DNA from: Campylobacter sp. RM5004
GTDB taxonomy: Bacteria > Campylobacterota > Campylobacteria > Campylobacterales > Campylobacteraceae
Reading direction: 5' to 3'
Assembly: GCF_022369455.1 (NCBI RefSeq)
Contig: NZ_CP059599.1
Coordinates: forward strand, 462,409-526,408
DNA length: 64,000 nucleotides
Shown: in pieces, positions 1 through 8,260 of the stretch
Position numbering within the stretch: position 1 is the first letter of the stretch
Layout: each line of letters begins with the position of its first letter
The notes under the pieces: generated by a model
Database searches by the model: none
The model's input: the letters and a program-made list of their open reading frames with translations, nothing else
What the model was told of the DNA's origin: nothing
Made by a program: the position numbers and the translations under genes

Positions 1-481
1 GATAGGTCTAAATTATCATTATGAAATCTCTAAAATTGCTTTAGAAAAAAAGCTTAGTGGAGTTTATAAGCATTTAGTAATTAATAATAAAGACGAGCTT
101 TTAAGGGGAATGGATGATGAGTTTTTAGCACCGCATTCAAGACATTCAGGCATAGATGAACTTGCTTTAAAAAACAATGAGTTTTTAAAAGTTTTAGCAA
201 GTAGCGATATGGCAGGTTCATATCTTATAAGAAGCTTAGATAAAAGGCAGGTCTTTGTTCTAGGTCATCCTGAATATTCAAGAAAAACGCTTGATAATGA
301 ATACAAAAGAGATTTAAAAAACGGCTTAAATGTAGATATTCCTTATAATTATTACGAAAATGATGACCCAAATAATGAGCCAAAGCTTACTTGGAGAGCT
401 CATGCAAATTGCGTGTATATTAATTGGTTAAATTATTATGTATATCAAAGCACTCCATTTGAAATTGATAAAATTAATTAA
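1..481 (+). CDS. metA: Homoserine O-acyltransferase, C-terminal part (5' truncated by window edge)
   Basis: Open from base 2 without a start codon, so the gene begins before the window. About 159 C-terminal residues are visible of a family that is usually about 300 long. The visible part carries the MetA hallmarks DDEFLAPHSRH, the GHPEY block (around 263-277) holding the catalytic His and Glu, the NEYKRDL block, and the terminal NWLNYYVYQ. MetA transfers a succinyl or acetyl group to homoserine in the first committed step of methionine synthesis, in the cytoplasm. The residues that decide succinyl versus acetyl lie upstream of the window, so the acyl donor is not assigned. The function call is firm and the exact substrate is open. 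Confidence 0.93.
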   Translation, partial: IGLNYHYEISKIALEKKLSGVYKHLVINNKDELLRGMDDEFLAPHSRHSGIDELALKNNEFLKVLASSDMAGSYLIRSLDKRQVFVLGHPEYSRKTLDNEYKRDLKNGLNVDIPYNYYENDDPNNEPKLTWRAHANCVYINWLNYYVYQSTPFEIDKIN

Positions 482-543
482 TTTAAGCTAGAAATTAAGT
501 TTAAAGGTAATAATAAGCTTTTATTTTAATTTAAGGAGTTGTT

Positions 544-2064
544 ATGAAAAATAACGAACTACAATCACCTTTAGGGGGGGGGGGCAGGAGTGATTTTTTC
601 TTAATTACAATCTCTATTGTTGCAGTAGGTTTTGTAATTTTAGTCTTGCTACTTAACCCAGAAGGCTCGCTTAAAGTTGCAAACAGCTTGTTTGCCAAAC
701 TAACTTCAACCTTTGGTTCAGCTACTCAGCTTTTTGAGTTTATTTGTGTTTTGATTATTGCTTATGTTGCATTTTCAAAATATGGCTTAATTAAGCTTGG
801 AGCTAAAGAAAACCCATATTCAAATACAGCTTGGATTTTTATGTTTATTTGTGCAGGTCTTGGCTCGGCTACTATGTATTGGGCTTTTATGGAATGGGCT
901 TATTATTACACAGGACCTGGTCTTAACATAGCAGCAAATTCAGCAGAAGCTTTAAGACATTCAACTTCTTTTGTGTATTTTCACTGGGGTATTACTCCTT
1001 GGGCTGTTTATGCACTAACTTCTATTGCTATGTGTTGGCATTTTTATGTGAAAAAACATCCTGATTTAAAATTATCAGCACTTTTAGCAAATATTTTAGG
1101 TATAAAAAGAAATGCTATTTTAGATAAGATTATTGATGTTATATTTTTGTTTTCTACTTTCGGTGGTTTGGTGCTTACAACTACCGTTTCAGTTGTTACT
1201 ATTAGTAGTGGTTTGGCTGGAATTTTTGGTATAGAAAATGGCTTTTTTATAAAGTTTGTGATTTTAGCGGTAGTTACTGCGATGTTTTCAATCTCAAGTT
1301 TTGTTGGGCTTAGCTCAGGTATGCAAAAATTAGCAAAATTATCTTGTATTTTATGCTTTGTATTTGCTGTGCTTGTATTATTGCTCGGAAATAGTGTTTT
1401 TATAATTGATAATATGATTAATAGCATAGGATTATTTTTAAGTAATTATGTTCATATGAGCTTATTTAATGATGCAACAGGCACAAGTAGTTTTAATCAA
1501 GACTGGACTGTGTTTTATTGGCTTTATTGGATTACTTACACTCCTGCTGTTAGTATATTTGTAACTAAAATCTCAGAAGGAAGAACAATAAGACAAGTTA
1601 TATTTGGCTTAGTGCTTGGTGGTTGTGTAGGAACTTGGTTTTTCTTTGGATGTCTTACAGGTTTTGCTATTGATACTTTTATTCAAGGGCTTGTTGATGT
1701 GCCGAAGTTTTTAAGCACAGGTGCAGGAGAAGCTGGTGTTTTAGCAGTTATTCAACAACTTCCTTTAGGAAATGCTTTTGCTTTATTTTATTTTGTATTA
1801 ATGCTAGTTTTCTTAGCATCTCATATGGATGCAACTGCATTTACAATCTCAGCAGTAAGTACAAAAATTGATAGCGAAAATCCATCAAAATATCTAAAAG
1901 TTTTTTGGTGCATAATGCTTGGAGCTATACCACTTGCAATGCTTTATATAAACGCTGATTTAAATACGCTTAAAATGGCAGTTGTATTAACTGCAGCACC
2001 TTTTTTAATAATCTTAGGAATTGCGGCTTTCGGACTTATAAAATGGATAAAGGAGTATAAATGA
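544..2064 (+). CDS. BCCT-family (betaine/choline/carnitine-type) transporter, poly-G phase variable
   Basis: A 506-residue, highly hydrophobic protein of the length usual for BCCT carriers, with about 12 membrane segments. Visible signatures are GSATMYWAFMEWAYYY near residues 105-120 and the aromatic WxxFYWLYWITYTP segment followed by KISEGRTIR near residues 320-350; these correspond to the substrate-binding and gating helices of the family. A good Shine-Dalgarno AAGGAG precedes the ATG. A run of 11 G lies at codons 11-14. With 11 G the frame is open; with 10 or 12 it stops within about 20 codons, so the gene is in the ON state here. The stop overlaps the start of the next gene by 4 bases, implying co-transcription with an enolase-superfamily enzyme. 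The substrate is unknown; a quaternary ammonium compound or related amino acid derivative is the family expectation. Confidence 0.9.
   Translation: MKNNELQSPLGGGGRSDFFLITISIVAVGFVILVLLLNPEGSLKVANSLFAKLTSTFGSATQLFEFICVLIIAYVAFSKYGLIKLGAKENPYSNTAWIFMFICAGLGSATMYWAFMEWAYYYTGPGLNIAANSAEALRHSTSFVYFHWGITPWAVYALTSIAMCWHFYVKKHPDLKLSALLANILGIKRNAILDKIIDVIFLFSTFGGLVLTTTVSVVTISSGLAGIFGIENGFFIKFVILAVVTAMFSISSFVGLSSGMQKLAKLSCILCFVFAVLVLLLGNSVFIIDNMINSIGLFLSNYVHMSLFNDATGTSSFNQDWTVFYWLYWITYTPAVSIFVTKISEGRTIRQVIFGLVLGGCVGTWFFFGCLTGFAIDTFIQGLVDVPKFLSTGAGEAGVLAVIQQLPLGNAFALFYFVLMLVFLASHMDATAFTISAVSTKIDSENPSKYLKVFWCIMLGAIPLAMLYINADLNTLKMAVVLTAAPFLIILGIAAFGLIKWIKEYK
574..584 (+). repeat. Poly-G tract (11 G), translational switch of the BCCT gene
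   Basis: Eleven consecutive G encode Gly11-Gly14 of the transporter. Reading the neighbouring bases shows that losing one G gives a TAA stop and gaining one gives a TGA stop shortly downstream. Tracts of 8-12 G are the known slipped-strand switches of Campylobacter. Confidence 0.9.
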
Positions 2065-3173
2065 AAATTACTAAAGTTGAGCCTATTTGGCTAAGAGCAA
2101 AGGCTTTTAATGAGCCTTGCGAATGGGGAGAAGATGCGTTTATTTTAAAAATCCATACCGATACGGGGCTTTTTGGAGTAGGAGAGAGTGATAGTGCTCC
2201 TGCTGTGCTAAAGGCTATGTTTACTCAGCCTAGTACTCATGGAAGTTGCATGGGGCTTAGTGAAGTATTAATCGGACAAGATCCAAGAAATATAAGCAAA
2301 ATTATGGATGATTTGTTTGAAGCGAGTGCTTATTATGGTAGGCGTGGAGCTGTAATACATGCTTTAAGCGCAATTGATATAGCTTTACATGACTTGGTTG
2401 GAAAGATTTATGGAGTAAGCGTTGCAACGCTTTTAGGAGGTGCAAGAAGAGAATATTTAAATGCTTATGCAACTTTTATTCCTGATAGAAATATCCAAAA
2501 TACTGCTAAAAGAGCATTAGAGCTTAAAAATGAAGGTTTTAAATTACTTAAGTTTGGTGGAGATGGTTTTGGTGCTAAAGGGCAGTTTGATATAGATACA
2601 ACAAGAGCTATTAAAGAAGTGGTTGGAGATGATATTAAGCTTAGTATTGACTTAGTTGGGCTTTGGAAGAATTATGGCTATGCAAAAGAAAGATTTAATG
2701 ATTTTGCTGAGTTTAATTTAGAATGGATTGAAGAGCCAGTGCCAAGCGAGAGTATGGATTGTTATGCAAGACTTAGCCAGAGCTTGCCTTGCAAAATTAC
2801 AGGTGGAGAAGCACTTGCTACTAAGTGGGAATTTGATGAGTTTTGTAAAAAATCTCGTGTAGCTATCGTTCAACCTGATTTAACTAGATGTGGTGGGTTT
2901 TTAGTAATGAAAGAAGTTGAACAAATCGCACTTGATAATGGTTGCGAATTAGTTCCACATGGCTTTAGCACGCAGATTTTATTACACGCTACAGCTCAAT
3001 TCTTAGCAGCTTCAAAATCTTGTAATCTAATAGAATATTCAAAGAGCACAAGCCCACTATTTAACATTTGCAATGCTTTGCCTTGTGAAGATGGGGTTGT
3101 AAAAATTAGTGATTGTGTAGGCTTAGGAATTACATTAAATGAAGAAATTATCAAAAAATATGAAGTAAAATAA
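2061..3173 (+). CDS. Mandelate racemase / muconate lactonizing (enolase superfamily) enzyme, probable sugar-acid or amino-acid-derivative dehydratase or epimerase
   Basis: 370 residues, a normal length for the superfamily. The metal ligands are readable as Asp197 (SIDLVG), Glu224 (EWIEEPV) and Glu250 (TGGEAL). The His-Asp dyad is Asp273 (QPDLTRCGG) and His300 (VPHGFST), and Lys164 lies in the second-strand motif LLKFG. The second lysine of the classic KxK pair is replaced by Gly166, so a one-base reaction using the His/Asp dyad (dehydration) is more likely than a two-base racemase. It overlaps the BCCT gene by 4 bases (ATGA), so the two probably act on the same imported compound. The exact substrate cannot be read from sequence. 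The end is followed by repeat-rich spacer. Confidence 0.85.
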   Translation: MKITKVEPIWLRAKAFNEPCEWGEDAFILKIHTDTGLFGVGESDSAPAVLKAMFTQPSTHGSCMGLSEVLIGQDPRNISKIMDDLFEASAYYGRRGAVIHALSAIDIALHDLVGKIYGVSVATLLGGARREYLNAYATFIPDRNIQNTAKRALELKNEGFKLLKFGGDGFGAKGQFDIDTTRAIKEVVGDDIKLSIDLVGLWKNYGYAKERFNDFAEFNLEWIEEPVPSESMDCYARLSQSLPCKITGGEALATKWEFDEFCKKSRVAIVQPDLTRCGGFLVMKEVEQIALDNGCELVPHGFSTQILLHATAQFLAASKSCNLIEYSKSTSPLFNICNALPCEDGVVKISDCVGLGITLNEEIIKKYEVK

Positions 3174-3606
3174 AATCAATTTCCTAATTCAAATTCTAAA
3201 AAGAATTTGAAATGGGAATTTCATTTGTTAAAAAAGCTTTTTTTTGTAGTTTTTATAATTTTTTTCTTAGGGGAAGGGGGAAGGACTTAAATTGCGAAGT
3301 CGTTCCTTACCCCCTTCCCCTTAAACCCCATCCCCCATCCTGACAACGCTACAGCATGGAAAAATTGCCTAAAATCCATAACCTGCTACGCAGCTAGATG
3401 GATTTTTTAACGGCAATTTTTCACATCTTTATTGTAATTTTGCTCTGCAAAATTACTTTTAAATTCCTATTTCAAATTCTTTGATTTTTTTGTTTGAAAT
3501 TTTAAAGAATTTGAAATGGGAATTTCGTTTGTTAAAAAAGATTTTTTGAAGAAAAATAAAATCTGAAATTCCTAATTCAAATTCTAAAAAGAATTTGAAT
3601 TAGGTT
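3174..3606. repeat. Spacer packed with dispersed-repeat copies and long hairpins; candidate MITE-like element
   Basis: No gene is seen in this convergent spacer. Copies of the dispersed repeat (reverse 3180-3196, 3461-3479, 3566-3584; forward 3203-3222, 3508-3527, 3591-3604) form three inverted pairs. The piece 3203-3479 has one inward-facing copy at each end and contains three hairpins: a GC-rich stem at 3269-3286/3299-3321 made of G/C runs; an AT stem at 3360-3379/3398-3421; and a perfect 10-bp stem with 3-nt loop at 3434-3456. The 38 bases starting at 3203 recur nearly unchanged from 3508. The spacer at 29665-29981 has the same plan, which suggests a non-autonomous mobile element rather than random spacer. 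The pairs may also stop transcription from both flanking genes. Confidence 0.7.
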
Positions 3607-5067
3607 TTAAAAACCTTTTAGATGATAGTTTAATCTATCTATTAAAATCTCGTGTTTAAATAAATCACCTTCAAATTTTACGCTTTTACACTCTAGCATT
3701 TTTAGTGATTTTGCTATCATTGATGCTATGCTATCTACTACACCAAATAAAATCGCTATTTCATCAAGTCCGCCAAGGCGATAAATAAGCACTAATCTAA
3801 ATGATTTTGTAACATCTATTAAAATAGGCTTTTTAGCTAATTTAAAATCAAGTCCACTAGCAATTCCTATTTCGTATTTATTAGCCATATCAAGTAATTC
3901 ATTTAAGCTTAAATCAAGTCCTAAAATATTAGAACAGGCTTTTAAAATACCACTAAATGTATTGTCAATTTTACTTTCTGCTTCAAGGCTTAGATTAAAT
4001 TTGTCTTTATAATTATTTAAAAGTTTTGCACCTAGTTTGTTTTTATTTAATAATTCAGCGTGATTTTGGCTTTCGTATTCTAAATATGCTAATAATTCAT
4101 TATTTACATAAATTCCATCATCTTTTACGATAACTTCATCGCTTTTATTAAATCTTTCTAAGCTCTCATAATTTCTTGCTCTTTTTGTCTGCGCATATGA
4201 GCTTGCTAGAGCTTGCTCATAAATACCATATCCATCCCAAAAATCTCTTTCGCTACACGCAATACAGCCATGACCAGCTTGCACAGGCCAAGAAGTTTTT
4301 GCATTAAACTTTGTTTTAGGGCAATTATTAAATGTATATGGTCCTTTGCAACCAACTTTAAATAAGCATGCACCATTTTTAGCTGCTTCATCGCCGAAAG
4401 TTTCTACGAAATCTCCACTCTCAAATGCGATTTTTCTCTCGCACATATCATGTAAGCATTTTGAATAAGCAAATGCAGGGCGATTGTTTTCATCTAAAAG
4501 CGGTGCTTTATCAAAGAATGCGTAATGTAAAATACTTGCAATTATATTGCTCTCGCTTGGAGGACAGCCTGGGATTAATACAGCGTCTTTTAAAATATCT
4601 TCTATGCTAATAGAATTAGTTGGATTTGGCTTTGCAGCTTGAATACCACCATAAGATGAACAAGAACCTATCGCATATACGCAACTTGCACGACTTGCTA
4701 ATTCTTTTAATTTATGCATTGCACTATGAGCAGGTGCTCCGCCTGTATAATAACTTGCCTCGCTTATAGCACCTTCAACAACTAATAAAAAAGGCTCATT
4801 TATATTTAGTAAATCTTCAGCTAAAAATCCACTAGCAGCCATATAAGTTTCATGATAAACAAGGTCAATAAAATCAAAAATCAAATCATCAAGACCAATA
4901 TTTTCACTTCTAATAAAACTCTCGCTACAGCCTGTGCATTCGCTAAAATGTAACCAAATAAGCTTTAATTTCTTAGCATTTATTTTTGCATAGATTTCGT
5001 TTTCATCAGCTTTAACACCTAGAGTTTTTAATGTGCTTTGAATTTGAGCTAAAACATTTGCATTCAT
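3607..5067 (-). CDS. hydA2: Orphan NiFe-hydrogenase small-subunit protein (HydA2-like)
   Basis: 486 residues. The N-terminal half is a complete hydrogenase small subunit. The proximal Fe-S ligands are Cys44, Cys47, Cys136 (GSCSSYGG) and Cys168 (PGCPP). The LHDMCER motif and the following FGDEAA, CLFKVGCKGP, NNCP and GCIACSERDFWD blocks supply the distal and medial cluster ligands. There is no twin-arginine signal peptide at the N-terminus, so the protein should stay in the cytoplasm, unlike respiratory HydA. About 180 further residues (from about 305) do not look like the usual C-terminal anchor and are unassigned. No large subunit or maturation gene is near. C. jejuni has a comparable lone small subunit (HydA2), and that is the basis of the symbol. 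Its physiological partner is unknown. Confidence 0.85.
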   Translation of the reverse strand: MNANVLAQIQSTLKTLGVKADENEIYAKINAKKLKLIWLHFSECTGCSESFIRSENIGLDDLIFDFIDLVYHETYMAASGFLAEDLLNINEPFLLVVEGAISEASYYTGGAPAHSAMHKLKELASRASCVYAIGSCSSYGGIQAAKPNPTNSISIEDILKDAVLIPGCPPSESNIIASILHYAFFDKAPLLDENNRPAFAYSKCLHDMCERKIAFESGDFVETFGDEAAKNGACLFKVGCKGPYTFNNCPKTKFNAKTSWPVQAGHGCIACSERDFWDGYGIYEQALASSYAQTKRARNYESLERFNKSDEVIVKDDGIYVNNELLAYLEYESQNHAELLNKNKLGAKLLNNYKDKFNLSLEAESKIDNTFSGILKACSNILGLDLSLNELLDMANKYEIGIASGLDFKLAKKPILIDVTKSFRLVLIYRLGGLDEIAILFGVVDSIASMIAKSLKMLECKSVKFEGDLFKHEILIDRLNYHLKGF

Positions 5068-5214
5068 AAAAATCCTTTAAATAAACTTAAAATATAAAGT
5101 TAAATTGATAATAGCAGAATAATTTTTAAATTTAGTAACTTTTTTACTCAAAATAAAATAAAAATATATTTATTTTAGATATTAATAAGATTAAAATTAT
5201 TAGAAAATTGTAAG

Positions 5215-5257
5215 GAATTTGAAATAGGAAATTGCTTTTAATTCCTATTTCAAATTC
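5215..5257. repeat. Inverted pair of the dispersed repeat; perfect 16-bp hairpin
   Basis: A forward copy at 5215-5230 and a reverse copy at 5242-5257 are exact complements, separated by 11 bases. It lies just past the stop of the minus-strand gene at 5264-5590. Transcript from that gene would form the hairpin, but no strong U-run follows, so termination by it is only plausible. Confidence 0.75.
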
Positions 5258-5263
5258 TAAAGA

Positions 5264-5590
5264 TTAATCGCCTTGATAATAGTTCTTTTCTAGTTCTATA
5301 TCTTCATCTTGGGTATTGTTTTTTGCCCATTCGCACATTGCATCTCTTAGCATTAGATATTTTTTCTTAGATAATTTTTCAACTTCGTTTAATTCTCTAT
5401 TTTCTAGTAATTTGATTTGAAAAAATGTATCGTCTTTCTTAGAATATTTTAAGAAAAAATCCACGAAATCAAAATAATCTTTTTCGCTTTTATAATCTAT
5501 TATTTCTTCAACATAAATAGTAGGTCCAAATCCCATATGGTTTTGGCTAAAATTACCAAAACCTGCCGAATATTCTACTTTAAAAGTCAT
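5264..5590 (-). CDS. Conserved small protein of unknown function, translationally coupled to an ABC-F ATPase
   Basis: 108 residues, charged and soluble, with no signal peptide or membrane segment. I do not recognise a family. The N-terminus carries an aromatic and glycine-rich stretch (EYSAGFGNFSQNHMGFGP); the middle and end are acidic and lysine-rich, likely helical. The start codon overlaps the stop of the upstream ABC-F gene by 4 bases, so the two are almost certainly made from one message. That points to a shared setting, perhaps translation or ribosome-associated, but nothing in the protein proves it. Base composition is like its neighbours. A dispersed-repeat hairpin follows the stop. 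Confidence 0.65.
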   Translation of the reverse strand: MTFKVEYSAGFGNFSQNHMGFGPTIYVEEIIDYKSEKDYFDFVDFFLKYSKKDDTFFQIKLLENRELNEVEKLSKKKYLMLRDAMCEWAKNNTQDEDIELEKNYYQGD

Positions 5591-7173
5591 TTTTCACCTT
5601 CATATTTTAATAAAAATTCTTCGTAAGTTCCAGCAAAATCTATAAGCTCACCATCTTTTAAATGCCAAATTCTATTAGCAAACGAGTTTATTAATTCTCT
5701 ATCGTGGCTTATACAAATCGCAACTCCATCATAATCATATAAAGCTTCTCCAAGTGAAATAATAGCTTCAAGATCAAGGTGGTTGTTTGGCTCATCTAAT
5801 AAAATGAAATTGCCACGCTCTAACATCATTTTACTAAGCATAAGTCTATGCTTTTCTCCACCACTTAAATCTTTTGCATGTTTTTCTTGATCAGCCCCAC
5901 TAAATAGCATTCTTCCAAGACATTTTCTAATTTCATCAATATCTTTATGTTTTTGAGAAATTAAGAAATCATATAATTTTACATCTTCAATAATTTTACT
6001 TGAAGTATCTTGTGGAAAATAACTAGGCTCAATGGTTGCACCTAATTTTACTTCGCCGCTATCAGGCTTTAATTCGCCCATTATTATTTTTGCTAATGTG
6101 CTTTTACCAGCGCCACTTGCTCCTATTATTGCAATTTTATCGCCTTTATTTACCTTTAGATTTAAATCTTTAAATAATTGCTTATCATAAGCTTTGCTAA
6201 TGCCACTTAATTCTAAAACTTCATTACCGATTTCTCTATTACATCTAAATAAAATTGATGGGTCTCTTCTGCTTGAAATTTCAATTTCGCTAACATCTAA
6301 TTTTGCTAGGTTTTTTGCACGGCTTGTAGCTTGTCTTGCTTTAGAAGCATTTGCGCTAAAGCGAGCGATGAATTTTTCTAAAGCTTCTTTTTCTTTTAAG
6401 TTTTTAGCAAGTGCTGCTTCTTTTTGTCTTTTAATAAGTGTGCTTTGCATATACCAATCATCGTAATTTCCTGCAAATTCACGAATTTGTTTAAAATCTA
6501 CATCAAGCATTCTAGTGCAAATACTATTTAAGAAAAATCTATCGTGAGAAATCACAACCATTGTTCCATCGTGTCGTTTTAGTTCATTTTCTAGCCAATT
6601 AATAGCATCTAAATCAAGGTTGTTCGTAGGCTCATCTAAAAATAATACATCAGGTTTTGCAAAAAGCACTTGAGCAATTAACACCTTAAATTTATCGCTT
6701 GTTTGAACATTTTTCATAAGTTTATCGTAATTATGAAGATTTAGTGAGCTTAAAATCTTTTCACATCTAGTATCGCACTCATAATTTGGGTCTTCTTCAG
6801 CGCAAATCATTTCTAATTCACTTAAGCGATTGTTGATTTCGTCTGTATAATCGGTGCATGTTGCATAGATTTGCTCTTTTTCTTTTACAGCTTTATAAAG
6901 CCTTTTGTTACCATACAAAACTGCATCTCTTAAGCTAAAATCTTCATAAGCAAATTGGTTTTGCTCTAGCACGCCGTATCTTACACCATTTTCAAAACTA
7001 ACTTCTCCACTTGTAGCCTCAAGCTGGCCTGCAATGATTTTTAAAAAAGTAGATTTTCCAGCACCATTTGCTCCAATAAGTCCGTATTTTTCTCCACGCT
7101 TTAAACTAAGATTTACATTTTCAAATAACAATCCCGTAGGGTATCTCATAGTAAGAGATTTGATTTCTACCAT
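5587..7173 (-). CDS. ABC-F family ATPase (YbiT-like, ribosome-associated type)
   Basis: 528 residues with two ABC domains and no membrane segments, as in ABC-F proteins that act on ribosomes rather than as transporters. The first Walker A is GANGAGKST near residue 34; the first Walker B is LFLDEPTNNLDLDAINW. The second Walker A is GASGAGKST, and the second signature and Walker B read LSGGEKHR and ILLDEPNNHLD. The first signature is degenerate (VQTSDKFKVLIAQ), a trait shared with the YbiT branch. A charged linker with many Lys and Glu separates the domains (about residues 240-300). The start is an ATG with AAGGAT upstream. It heads a two-gene unit with the 108-residue protein. The precise role of this subgroup is unsettled. 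Confidence 0.9.
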   Translation of the reverse strand: MVEIKSLTMRYPTGLLFENVNLSLKRGEKYGLIGANGAGKSTFLKIIAGQLEATSGEVSFENGVRYGVLEQNQFAYEDFSLRDAVLYGNKRLYKAVKEKEQIYATCTDYTDEINNRLSELEMICAEEDPNYECDTRCEKILSSLNLHNYDKLMKNVQTSDKFKVLIAQVLFAKPDVLFLDEPTNNLDLDAINWLENELKRHDGTMVVISHDRFFLNSICTRMLDVDFKQIREFAGNYDDWYMQSTLIKRQKEAALAKNLKEKEALEKFIARFSANASKARQATSRAKNLAKLDVSEIEISSRRDPSILFRCNREIGNEVLELSGISKAYDKQLFKDLNLKVNKGDKIAIIGASGAGKSTLAKIIMGELKPDSGEVKLGATIEPSYFPQDTSSKIIEDVKLYDFLISQKHKDIDEIRKCLGRMLFSGADQEKHAKDLSGGEKHRLMLSKMMLERGNFILLDEPNNHLDLEAIISLGEALYDYDGVAICISHDRELINSFANRIWHLKDGELIDFAGTYEEFLLKYEGEK

Positions 7174-7234
7174 TTTTTATCCTTTTTTTATATAATCAAT
7201 CTTTATTAAAATTTATAAAAGGCTCTACAATACA

Positions 7235-8260
7235 ATGAATTCATTTTTTAGTGAAATAATTATTTCTTTACCTAGTGCTACATTTATTTTAGAAATATTA
7301 GCACTTATTATTGCACTTTACTTTAAAAAATACAACATAATAGCAATTTGCATTCTATTATTAAGCTCAAAAATGATTTATTTATTTTCAACTCATTATC
7401 AAGCCCATATATATGTTAGTTTGTTTATGCCTTTTGTTTTTGCGATTTTAATAAGTCTAAAAAAGGAGTATGATACTATAAAATGCTTACTTCCTGCTAG
7501 CTTAGTTTTTATCTTATACATATTATTAGGAGTTTTTTTATCTCAAAATACTAATTTTATAGTTAATGTTACAGCTAAATTTATGCCTTTTAGCTTTGCG
7601 ATTTCGGATTTAAGCTTAGCATTTTTTATTGTATTTTTTATATATTTATTAGCTTTAAGATATTTTATATTTTTTGAAAAAAGTATATTTTTGGCTTATT
7701 TTTTCGCATATTTTGAATTTTTAATATTTAGTTTTTTAGAAAAAACAGATGTAGGATTTTTTGAGTTTAGTTCTTTGATATTTTTAATAGCAATAGGTAT
7801 AGAAGGTTATAAATTAGCATTTTTTGATGCTTTAACTCAGGTTTATAATAGAAGAGCTTATGATAGAACTAGGCTTAAAAACGGCGATGTGATTGCGGTT
7901 TGTGATATAGATTTTTTTAAAAAAGTAAATGATACTTATGGGCATGATGCAGGAGATGTGATTTTAAAAGGTATTGCAAAGATTTTAAAGCAAAATGTAA
8001 GCAAAGTATATAGGTTTGGTGGAGAAGAATTTGTAATTGTATTTAAAAATCAAGATTTTAAAATTTGTGTAACAAAATTAGATAATATAAGACAAATAGT
8101 AGAAAAAGAAATTTTTAAATTTAGCGATAAAGAAATAAAAGTAACAATTAGCATCGGTGTAAATATGGTTGAAGCTGATAAAAAAGAAGCCTTTAAAAAC
8201 GCTGATGAGAAACTATATAAAGCTAAAAACAATGGAAGAAACAGAGTAATATATGAGTAA
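7235..8260 (+). CDS. Membrane-anchored diguanylate cyclase (GGDEF domain)
   Basis: 341 residues. The first ~185 are strongly hydrophobic and form about seven membrane segments with no recognised extracellular sensor. The last ~150 form a GGDEF domain starting at DALTQVYNRRAYD, with the active-site motif FGGEEF and the closing KLYKAKNNGRNRV. GGEEF is an active variant, so c-di-GMP synthesis is expected at the inner membrane. No EAL domain is present. The stop overlaps the start of the next GGDEF gene by 8 bases, so the two cyclases are probably co-expressed and may work as a pair. The ribosome-binding site is weak. Confidence 0.87.
   Translation: MNSFFSEIIISLPSATFILEILALIIALYFKKYNIIAICILLLSSKMIYLFSTHYQAHIYVSLFMPFVFAILISLKKEYDTIKCLLPASLVFILYILLGVFLSQNTNFIVNVTAKFMPFSFAISDLSLAFFIVFFIYLLALRYFIFFEKSIFLAYFFAYFEFLIFSFLEKTDVGFFEFSSLIFLIAIGIEGYKLAFFDALTQVYNRRAYDRTRLKNGDVIAVCDIDFFKKVNDTYGHDAGDVILKGIAKILKQNVSKVYRFGGEEFVIVFKNQDFKICVTKLDNIRQIVEKEIFKFSDKEIKVTISIGVNMVEADKKEAFKNADEKLYKAKNNGRNRVIYE

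Noticed and set aside
1044-1427. 127-codon ORF antisense to the BCCT gene
   Set aside because: Shadow of a clear transporter gene; no ribosome-binding site and low-complexity composition.
3203-3606. Insertion sequence with transposase
   Set aside because: No ORF resembling a transposase is present; only inverted repeats remain, so it is described as MITE-like at most.
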